Assembly (NCBI GenBank): GCA_903879915.1
Contig: CAIRNJ010000101.1
Location: 1 to 64,000 of the forward strand
Length of the DNA: 64,000 nucleotides
Source of the DNA: an uncultured Elusimicrobia bacterium
GTDB taxonomy: Bacteria > Elusimicrobiota > Elusimicrobia > Elusimicrobiales > UBA9959
Direction of reading: 5' to 3'
A program made the position numbers and the translations under genes. Below, in pieces: positions 40,220 to 47,198 of this stretch. Position 1 is the stretch's first letter, and each line of letters begins with the position of its first letter. Under the pieces are notes generated by a model. That model made no database searches. It was not told where the DNA came from and saw only the letters and a list, made by a program, of their open reading frames with translations.

Positions 40220-41623
40220 ATGAAAAAATCCAACCTTACAGGAGCCGTACTGATGACACTTTTAAGCGCCGCCTCCGCTTTCGCGCTGCCCCCAGCGCTG
40301 CCGAAAATAGCCGACGTGAACTTCAAGCCGCCCAAAGGCACCCGCGCGGTGCTGGACAACGGCCTGGTGGTGTACCTGATGAAGGACAACACCCTGCCCG
40401 TGGTGCACATGACGGCCTACATCCGCACCGGCAAGCTCAACGACCCCATCGAGAAGATCGGCCTGGGGGAAATGACCGCCGGGCTGCTCAAGGACGGCGG
40501 AACGCTCAAATACAAGCCGGAGGACATAGACAAGACCCTGGAGTTCCTGGCCGCCTCGGTGGAGAGCTCCATGGGCATAGAGGAAGCGCGGGCCGACCTG
40601 ACCGCGCTGAAGAAGGACCTGGACACGGTGCTGGACATTTACGCCGACGTGCTGATGAACCCGGCCTTCGCCGAGGACAAGGTGAAGCTGAAGCGCGACG
40701 AGATGCTGGAGCTGATACGGCGCCGCAACGACGACCCCGGCCGCGCGGTGGTGCGCGAGGCGCTGCGCGCTTTCTACGGCCCCGCCCACCCCTACGGCTG
40801 GCGCAGCGAGGAGGCCACGGTCAACGCCATAACCATCGCCGACATGAAGGCCTACCACGCCAATTATTACAAGCCCAACAACATCATCCTCGCCATAGCC
40901 GGCGACTTCGCCTCCGACGAGGAGATGCTGGGCAAGCTGAAGGCCAGGTTCGGCGCCTGGCCCCGCGGCGAGGTGAACTTCCCCGTTATCCCCCCGGTGC
41001 AGATAAACGGCACCCGGCAGGTGTTCCACATAGAGAAGGACATCTCGCAGGCCTACATAGTGATGCTGCAAAAGGCGCTGAAGCGGTTCGACCCGCTGGA
41101 ATACCCGCTGACCGTCACCAACGAACTGCTGGGCGGCGGGCTTTCCTCGCGCCTGGCGGCCGAGATCCGCTCCCGCAAAGGCCTGGCCTACACGGTGTAC
41201 AGCTACGCGGCCAAGAAGCCCGATTACGGCTACGAACTGGCCTACTGCGGCACCAAGCCCGAGACCTATTCGCAGGCGCTGTCGGAGATGCTCAAACAGT
41301 TCAAGCTGGTGGCCGAAGAGGCCGCGCCGGCCGAGGAAGTTACGCGCGCTAGGGATTCCATAGTGAACTCCTTCGTTTTCAGGTTCCCCACCCCGTTCGA
41401 CCTGATAACGGAGCGGGCCTCCTACGAATACTACGGCTACAAGGCGGATTACCTGGACAATTACGTGGAGAACATAGCGAAGACCACCCCGGCCTCCGTG
41501 CTTGAGATCACCAAAAAGCTGTTCAAGCCCGACGACGCCATGCTGTTCGTGATAGGCAACTCGAAGAAATTCGACAAGCCTTTGTCGGAGTTCGGCCCGG
41601 TAACGGAGCTGAAAGAAGATTAA
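40220..41623 (+). CDS. M16 peptidase-like non-catalytic subunit
   Basis: The protein has 467 residues with a signal peptide (LTGAVLMTLLSAASAFA). The M16 fold is clear from LDNGLVVYLMKDNTLPVVHM, HPYGWRSEEATVNAIT and GGGLSSRLAAEIRSRKGLAY. The zinc motif is lost: the expected HxxEH position reads GLGEMTAGLL. The Arg and Tyr of the partner-type substrate-binding motif (RKGLAY) remain. This is the usual division of labour in two-subunit M16B peptidases. AAGGAG precedes the ATG, and the gene is cotranscribed with the catalytic subunit. Confidence 0.9.
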   Translation: MKKSNLTGAVLMTLLSAASAFALPPALPKIADVNFKPPKGTRAVLDNGLVVYLMKDNTLPVVHMTAYIRTGKLNDPIEKIGLGEMTAGLLKDGGTLKYKPEDIDKTLEFLAASVESSMGIEEARADLTALKKDLDTVLDIYADVLMNPAFAEDKVKLKRDEMLELIRRRNDDPGRAVVREALRAFYGPAHPYGWRSEEATVNAITIADMKAYHANYYKPNNIILAIAGDFASDEEMLGKLKARFGAWPRGEVNFPVIPPVQINGTRQVFHIEKDISQAYIVMLQKALKRFDPLEYPLTVTNELLGGGLSSRLAAEIRSRKGLAYTVYSYAAKKPDYGYELAYCGTKPETYSQALSEMLKQFKLVAEEAAPAEEVTRARDSIVNSFVFRFPTPFDLITERASYEYYGYKADYLDNYVENIAKTTPASVLEITKKLFKPDDAMLFVIGNSKKFDKPLSEFGPVTELKED

Positions 41624-41642
41624 GCTAACGCCCGGAGAAAAG

Positions 41643-41672
41643 AAAAGGCCCCCTGACCGGGGCCTTTTTTTT
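41643..41672 (+). terminator. Rho-independent terminator of the M16 pair
   Basis: AAAAGGCCCC and GGGGCCTTTT pair across a 6-nt loop and run into eight consecutive T. It lies 20 bp after the second peptidase gene. Confidence 0.92.
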
Positions 41673-41706
41673 GCCGCCGCCGGCTAAAGCCCGCCCCGCC
41701 CTGCCG

Positions 41707-41735
41707 TTGACATTAGGGGAAGCGTGCACTACACT
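41707..41735 (+). promoter_or_regulatory. Promoter of the HELFGH protease gene, near-leaderless
   Basis: TTGACA, a 17-bp spacer and TACACT lie just before the ATG at 41748. Transcription starting about seven bases beyond the -10 would leave a leader of only 5-6 nt with no room for an SD. Confidence 0.6.
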
Positions 41736-41747
41736 ATTGAGTAGAGT

Positions 41748-42962
41748 ATGAAAAGTCTGCTGCTGACCCTGGTTTTCCTCGTCTCTTCCGCCGCCGCGGC
41801 CGCGCGGGCGGAGAACCTCGACGCCTCGGCGCAGGACGGTTCGGCTTTTTTCGACGGAGCGGACCGCTACGCCGCCGCCTCCGCGCAGGCCCCGTCCCCC
41901 CAGGACAAGGCCGTACTGCTGGCGGAACTTAAGAAGCGCGTAACCATTAACGACCGGGGCTCGCCCAGGGAAGGCGCCGCCCTCAACGCCATGCTCGCCA
42001 GGCTGATGGACAGCCCCACGGCCAGGGCGAAGGCGGCGCAGTTCATAAAAGAGGACGCCAGGGCCGTTATCTCTTTCGAGGAGATACCCAATACCGTCAT
42101 CTCCGAGGTTAACGGCCGGAAGGACTTCGCTACCAGCGGCGGCCACTCCCATACGAAAGAGAACCCTCCCGAAGTCCACCTGAACAGCGCTTACCTGGAG
42201 GCCAGAACGGAAAGCGTCCATAAAACGCTGGCGCACGAACTTTTCGGCCACACGCTGGAGGAGGCGCGCGCCGCCAGGTCCGGCGTGGCGGATGTCAACG
42301 ACTACAGCCAGGAAGACGAAGCCAATGCCGGGCTGGTAGGCTGGACGGTGAGCGCCGAGCTGGGCAACAAGATCACGGACGGCTGGGCCTGGATCTACAT
42401 GGCCGATCCGCAGGACTACCACAAACGGCTTAAATCCAACCTGGCCTATTACGCCGGCACGCTGAGCGCGGAAGAAATGAAGGCTCCGCAAGCCGTCTAC
42501 GAAAAACGCCTGGCTGACGTAGAGAAGATCCTGCTGCGCCTCCCGGCCCGCAAGCAAAAGAACGAAACCTGGCTCGCGCGGATCGCGCACCTGATAGACA
42601 GGCACGGGGCGGCCCCGGCGCCCTTCCTGACCCTGAAAGAGGAGATCTCCGCCACGCTCGCCGGGCTGCCGGGCGACGAAGCCGACCTGCGGGAGATCAA
42701 GGAGTACCTCCAGAGCCTGATAGAAAAATGCGGCGGGGAAAGCGGAGCGGCCTGGACCGGGAACCTCGCGGCCAAATCGGATAACGCTTATTTCCGGGAA
42801 AGGGCGCGGGAGATGGAAGAAAGAAGGACGGTGCTGGCCGGCTTAATGCAGGGCCAGACCCAGCAGTCCCAAATGCCCCCCGAACGCCCGGGGCAGATCA
42901 CCTGGGACCGGCTGGCGGGACTTTGGGAGCAGGACACGGCGTCCGGCTGCAAAGGCATCTGA
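41748..42962 (+). CDS. Secreted putative zinc metalloprotease (HELFGH)
   Basis: The protein has 404 residues with a signal peptide (MKSLLLTLVFLVSSAAAAARA). Residues 160-170 read TLAHELFGHTLEE, with H163, E164 and H167 forming an HExxH motif. EDEANAGLVGWTVSAELGN, about 30 residues later, may supply a glutamate third ligand as in gluzincins. The preceding segment GGHSHTKENPPEVHLNSAYL supports a protease fold edge. The C-terminal 150 residues are helical. I do not recognise a named family; the metalloprotease call rests on the motif. It lies downstream of a terminator with its own promoter. Confidence 0.6.
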   Translation: MKSLLLTLVFLVSSAAAAARAENLDASAQDGSAFFDGADRYAAASAQAPSPQDKAVLLAELKKRVTINDRGSPREGAALNAMLARLMDSPTARAKAAQFIKEDARAVISFEEIPNTVISEVNGRKDFATSGGHSHTKENPPEVHLNSAYLEARTESVHKTLAHELFGHTLEEARAARSGVADVNDYSQEDEANAGLVGWTVSAELGNKITDGWAWIYMADPQDYHKRLKSNLAYYAGTLSAEEMKAPQAVYEKRLADVEKILLRLPARKQKNETWLARIAHLIDRHGAAPAPFLTLKEEISATLAGLPGDEADLREIKEYLQSLIEKCGGESGAAWTGNLAAKSDNAYFRERAREMEERRTVLAGLMQGQTQQSQMPPERPGQITWDRLAGLWEQDTASGCKGI

Positions 42963-42998
42963 TGAGGCCGGGGCCGTCCCGGCGGCAGGGCCGCGCCC

Positions 42999-43379
42999 TT
43001 ATCGTTTGAGCGCGGCTTTCAGGTCCTCGGGCAGCTCCTGCAGCTTCAGGTCGCGGCCCACGCAGACCAGGTCCGTTTCGGCCCGGCCTATCAGGCGGCC
43101 GGTCTGGTTGTGAAGGGTATAGGCGAAAACTATCCGGTAGGGGGTGAATTCCTTCACGGTGGTGACGATGTCGAGCACGTCGCCGTAGACCGACGGGGCC
43201 TTGTACTCCATCTCCTGGCGCCGCACGGCGAAGCCGGTGCCCCTTTCCAGCAGGCCGGTAACGGTGAAGCCGCGCGCCTCCAGGAACTCCGAGCGGGCCT
43301 CCTCCAGGAACTTAAGGTAATTGGCGTGGTAGACCGCGCCGCTGAAATCCGTATCGTGGTAGTAGATCTTCTTTTTCAT
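42999..43379 (-). CDS. Hot-dog acyl-CoA thioesterase, YbgC/FadM family
   Basis: The protein has 126 residues, typical for the 4HBT family. The opening IYYHDTDFSGAVYHANYLKFLEEAR carries the catalytic Asp and the YHxNYL signature. FAVRRQEMEYKAPSVYGD and FAYTLHNQTGRLI follow. YbgC-type enzymes hydrolyse short acyl-CoA or acyl-ACP thioesters and are often tied to envelope or lipid metabolism. The ATG abuts the stop of the upstream yjbQ-like gene with no gap, so the two are translationally coupled. Confidence 0.88.
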   Translation of the reverse strand: MKKKIYYHDTDFSGAVYHANYLKFLEEARSEFLEARGFTVTGLLERGTGFAVRRQEMEYKAPSVYGDVLDIVTTVKEFTPYRIVFAYTLHNQTGRLIGRAETDLVCVGRDLKLQELPEDLKAALKR

Positions 43380-43796
43380 TTATTCGCCTATGATCTTGAT
43401 CAGCACGCGCTTGTTGCGCCGCCCGTCGAACTCGCCGTAGAAGATCTGCTCCCACGGCCCGAAGTCCAGCTCGCCTTTCGTCACGGCCACCACCACCTCG
43501 CGGCCCATGATGGTGCGCTTGAGGTGCGCGTCGCCGTTGTCCTCGCCGGCAAGGTTATGCCGGTAGCCCTGCTCGTCATAGGGCGCCAGCCGCTCCACCC
43601 ACTCCAGGAAATCCTTATGCAGGCCGGCTTCGTTGTCGTTGATGAACACGCTGGCGGTGATATGCATGGCGTTCACCAGGCAAAGCCCTTCCTTTATGCC
43701 GCTGCGGGCCAGCTCACCCTCCACCTTGCCGGTGAGGTTGACTATGGCGCAGCGTTCGGGCGTATTGAGCGTAAGGTAAGCGGTATGTGATTTCAT
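43380..43796 (-). CDS. yjbQ: YjbQ family protein (UPF0047)
   Basis: The protein has 138 residues with the family signature: [17 protein letters not shown], the segment [19 protein letters not shown] with conserved Glu, Asp and His residues, and [16 protein letters not shown]. YjbQ proteins have weak thiamine-phosphate synthase activity; their true role is uncertain. It is divergent from rpmB across a 37-bp gap and runs directly into the thioesterase gene. Confidence 0.9.
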   Translation of the reverse strand: MKSHTAYLTLNTPERCAIVNLTGKVEGELARSGIKEGLCLVNAMHITASVFINDNEAGLHKDFLEWVERLAPYDEQGYRHNLAGEDNGDAHLKRTIMGREVVVAVTKGELDFGPWEQIFYGEFDGRRNKRVLIKIIGE

Positions 43797-43818
43797 GGCT
43801 ACAGCTATTTTACAAATT

Positions 43819-43827
43819 TGCTATAAT
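43819..43827 (+). promoter_or_regulatory. Extended -10 promoter of rpmB, probably leaderless
   Basis: TG-C-TATAAT ends six bases before the rpmB ATG at 43834. There is no SD, and the expected start point coincides with the A of the ATG. The -35 region is weak, which the extended -10 could offset. Confidence 0.6.
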
Positions 43828-43833
43828 AAAACC

Positions 43834-44028
43834 ATGTCTTACAAATGCGAACTTTGCGGCAAGAAACCGGTCAGCGGGAAGTCGTACAGCCATTCCCACA
43901 GAGCTACCAAGCGGATCTTCAAGCCCAACCTTCAGAAACAGAAAGTAGCGCTGGACGGAGCCACCAAGTCCGTTTACGTCTGCACCGTCTGCATTAAGAG
44001 CGGCAAAGCTGTACGCCCTCTTAAATAA
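43834..44028 (+). CDS. rpmB: 50S ribosomal protein L28
   Basis: A 64-residue L28 of the zinc-binding form: CELC (C5, C8) and CTVC (C50, C53), with GKSYSHSHRATKRIFKPNLQ and VYVCTVCIKSGKAVR. It belongs to the large ribosomal subunit. An upstream in-frame start would add 13 residues unlike L28, so the internal ATG, which sits right behind an extended -10, is chosen. L28 is usually with rpmG or stands alone; here it is monocistronic with a strong terminator. Confidence 0.95.
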   Translation: MSYKCELCGKKPVSGKSYSHSHRATKRIFKPNLQKQKVALDGATKSVYVCTVCIKSGKAVRPLK

Positions 44029-44055
44029 GCGGAAAACTCTTTTTTTCTGGGTTAC

Positions 44056-44096
44056 ACGGCCGCCCCCCCAAGCCCGGGGGGGCCGTTCTTATTTTC
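44056..44096 (+). terminator. Rho-independent terminator of rpmB
   Basis: A very GC-rich hairpin pairs ACGGCC and a run of C with a run of G and GGCCGT (44056-44086). It is followed by TTCTTATTTT. Two short T-rich stretches flank it. Confidence 0.85.
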
Positions 44097-44234
44097 CCCC
44101 TGCGCTTCTGCCCGATATAAGAATTTAATATTTTGTAAACATGCCTTTTGTATAATTCCTTATAATAGCCGGTCAGTTCATTAACTGGTATTCGCCCGGC
44201 TGGTCCGCTTTAACTTGTTTCCCGGAGGCTTTAA

Positions 44235-47192
44235 ATGGAGCAGGAACCCAAACTAGACCCGTCCACTATCACTGACGTGGAAACAGGAAAACTGGCGCTG
44301 CGCTGGGCCGTGGAAAAGATCCACACCCTGCAGGAGGAAGTGGGCCGCCTGCGCGAAGATAACAAAACCAAGACCAATCTCACCCGCAACCTTACCGAGC
44401 AGGTGGAACAGAAATCCGAGATCCTCAAGAAATGGCAGGGCACCATCCGCACCTGGGAGGAGAACTGGAAGACCCAGACCGCCCTGGAAACCGACCTTAA
44501 GGCCAAGTTGCGCGAACAGATCATCAACGAGGAGACGGCCAACTGGAAGCAGCTGCGGGCGCAGCTGGAGAAAGAGGTGGCCGCGCTGAAGAACGAACTG
44601 TCCGAGAAGGAAGCCGCCATCGGCGCCATGAAGCTGAGCCTTATCGAGGAGCTGAAAAAATCCGCGGAGCTGAAAGAGGCGGAGCTCAACACCCTGCTCA
44701 CCCGCCACCTGGACAACCTGGCCGTCAAGGAAACCGCGCTGCGCGAAAAATACGACCGCCTCGAGGCCGAGCTGATACAGACCCAGCGCATGCGCGCCGA
44801 GCAGGAAGAGCTGGGCCTGCGCGACCGCTACGAGGCCAGGCTGAGGGAATTCTCGAAACTGCAGGAGCAGAAAGAGGCCCAGCTGGAAAAATTCCGCAAA
44901 GAACTGGAAGACGAGCGCCTGGCCCGCCTGGACGCCATGCAGGCGGAGAACCGCGCCGCGCTGGAAGAGGAGCGCCGGGCCCTGGCCGAAACTTTCTCGA
45001 AGAAACGCTCGGAGACAGCCGCCGAACTGGAAAAAGAGCTCGAACGCCGCCTGAAGACGGCGGAGGACGGGAAGCGGGCGGAAATAGAGGCTTTCAAGGC
45101 CGCCAACGCCGCCGAGCTGGAAACCCTGCGCGCGCGCCTGCGCGACTACATGACGCAGCGCGAGCAGGAGCACGTGGACCTGCGCCTCGAGATGGAGGGC
45201 CAGCTGACGGAACTGGTGAAGAACCGCGAAGAGGAGACGCGCCGCCGCTACGAGAAAGCCATGGAGGAAGCCCGCGCGCAATGGGACAAGGCCGCGGCCG
45301 AAACCCGCGCCAAATCGGACGCCGCGGCGCTCAAAACGGCCGCCAGGCTGGAAGAGGAATTCGGGGAGCGCACGGCCGCCCTGGAAGCCGCCAAGAAAGA
45401 AGAAGCGGCCGCCTTTAAAGCCGATCTGGAAGCCGAAGCCCGCACCCGCGAAGCGGCCCTGCGCGCCGGCATCCTGGAAGAGCAGAACGCCTGGACCGCC
45501 AGGCAGCAGGCCGCAGCGGACGAAACCCGCCGCGCCCTTGAAGCCAACCTTGCCAAACGCCTGGAAGGGCTGCGCGCCGGCATAGAAGAAGCCTACCTGA
45601 TGAAGGAAAGGGCGCTGGAAGAGCGCGTGAACTCCGTGCAGGTCAGGATGCGGGCGCAGTGGCTGGCGCGCGAGGACGAATGGCAGCTGGAGAAAGAAGC
45701 CGCGCTGCAGGCGGAAAAAGAGAAGCTCAAGAACGAATTCGAAAAGCACCGCGACCTGCTGCACAGGAAACTCGCGCAGTTCGAGGACGAGCTCAAGCTG
45801 AAATACGCCCTTAAGGAAACGGAGTTCGAGGACGCCGCCCGCGAGCGGCTGGCCGCGGAGGCCGAAGAGCTGAAAAAAGAGCTGGAAGCCGAAAAGAACC
45901 GCCTGGCCGAGCAGGCCCTGGCCGCCCGCAAGGAGCTGGAGAACAAAGCAGCCGCCGCGCAGGCCGAGAACGAGGCCGCGGCCAAGGCCGGGGAAAAGAA
46001 GCTGCGCAGGGCCGAAGAGGACCTGCGCGAGAAATACAGCGCCAGGCTCAAGGCCTCGGAAGAAGCTTTTGAAGAGAAGCTCGCGGCGGAGAGCAGGCGG
46101 ATAACCGCCGAGTTCGCGGAGCGCGCCGCCGCGGCCGAACGGGAACGGCTGGCGATACTCGACGAAAAAGCCGCGCTGGAGACCGCCCACGCCGCCCGCG
46201 TGCGGGAGCTGGAAGCCGCCATCGAGCAGCGCGCAGCCCTGGAAAGGGCCAAAGCCGAGGAGGTCCTGAAAGGCCGCGACCAGCAGCTGCAGGCGCGCGC
46301 GGCCGAGCTCGAGAATTCTAGGGCCGCCCTCGAGCAGCAGCACAGCGAGCTGAAAGTGGCGCTTTACCGCGAAGTGCAGGCGAAAGAGCATGAATTATTC
46401 GGGAAGCTGGGCGCCGCCAAAGAGGAGATGTACCAGGCGCTCAACGCCCACCGCGAGGTGCTGGACCGGGAATACGACGAACGGCTCGGCGGCCTGCGCG
46501 AGAAGGAAAAGGACCTCAACGCGCGCTTCGAGGAAAAGCTCAGGCTCGCGCTGGAAAGCATGCAGCAGCGCCGCAAGGACGAGGTGGAAAAGATAGCGCT
46601 GGATTTCGAGAGCAGGAGAGCGGACCTGGAGACCGCCCTGAAGAACCGCGAGCAGGCCATGAACGCCTCGCTGGCCGACCGCCAGGTGCGCCTGGAAGCC
46701 GACTTCCTCGACCGCGAAAAAGCCTCCATGGCCGCGCGGGACAAGACCTTCGAGAAGCGCCGCCTGGACCTGGAAGCTTCGCAGGCCAGGAAAGAGAAGG
46801 AGCTGGAAAAGAAATACCAGGAGCTCTCGGAAAAGTTCTCCGCCGAGGTCAGCCGCGAGCGCGCGGCCTGGGAAACCAGGAAGATGGAGATACTGAACTC
46901 CGAAAGGCAGGCGCTCAGGGCCGACTTCGAGAAAAAGGAGATCCTGCTCAGCCAGAAACTCGAGGAGGTCCTGACCAGGAACCGCGCCGACCGCGTTCGC
47001 CGCGAGGAGGAATTCTCCGCCCGGAAGGACGAGCTGGAAAAGAACTATTACGCGGAACTGGAGCGCAGCCGCGCGGCCCTGGACAAACTGCGGGCCGAGA
47101 TGGAAGAAAAACTGGTGGCTAAATTCCGCGAACTGGAAGAAGAACGCAACCGGCTGGCGGCCGGCAAGACGGAGCACGGGCGGGCGGACTAA
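44235..47192 (+). CDS. Giant cytoplasmic coiled-coil protein 1
   Basis: The protein has 985 residues and starts behind GGAGG. Apart from about 25 N-terminal residues it is one long charged helix rich in Glu, Ala, Arg, Lys and Leu, with heptad patterns throughout (for example EEVGRLREDNKTKTNLTRNL and KEKLKNEFEKHRDLL). There are almost no helix breakers, no signal peptide and no membrane helix. No ATPase head as in SMC or Rad50 is present. Length and composition suggest a filament or scaffold, as in crescentin-like or spirochaete filament proteins, but no homology is claimed. A similar 970-residue gene follows after 6 bp. Confidence 0.8.
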   Translation: MEQEPKLDPSTITDVETGKLALRWAVEKIHTLQEEVGRLREDNKTKTNLTRNLTEQVEQKSEILKKWQGTIRTWEENWKTQTALETDLKAKLREQIINEETANWKQLRAQLEKEVAALKNELSEKEAAIGAMKLSLIEELKKSAELKEAELNTLLTRHLDNLAVKETALREKYDRLEAELIQTQRMRAEQEELGLRDRYEARLREFSKLQEQKEAQLEKFRKELEDERLARLDAMQAENRAALEEERRALAETFSKKRSETAAELEKELERRLKTAEDGKRAEIEAFKAANAAELETLRARLRDYMTQREQEHVDLRLEMEGQLTELVKNREEETRRRYEKAMEEARAQWDKAAAETRAKSDAAALKTAARLEEEFGERTAALEAAKKEEAAAFKADLEAEARTREAALRAGILEEQNAWTARQQAAADETRRALEANLAKRLEGLRAGIEEAYLMKERALEERVNSVQVRMRAQWLAREDEWQLEKEAALQAEKEKLKNEFEKHRDLLHRKLAQFEDELKLKYALKETEFEDAARERLAAEAEELKKELEAEKNRLAEQALAARKELENKAAAAQAENEAAAKAGEKKLRRAEEDLREKYSARLKASEEAFEEKLAAESRRITAEFAERAAAAERERLAILDEKAALETAHAARVRELEAAIEQRAALERAKAEEVLKGRDQQLQARAAELENSRAALEQQHSELKVALYREVQAKEHELFGKLGAAKEEMYQALNAHREVLDREYDERLGGLREKEKDLNARFEEKLRLALESMQQRRKDEVEKIALDFESRRADLETALKNREQAMNASLADRQVRLEADFLDREKASMAARDKTFEKRRLDLEASQARKEKELEKKYQELSEKFSAEVSRERAAWETRKMEILNSERQALRADFEKKEILLSQKLEEVLTRNRADRVRREEEFSARKDELEKNYYAELERSRAALDKLRAEMEEKLVAKFRELEEERNRLAAGKTEHGRAD

Positions 47193-47198
47193 ACCTTT

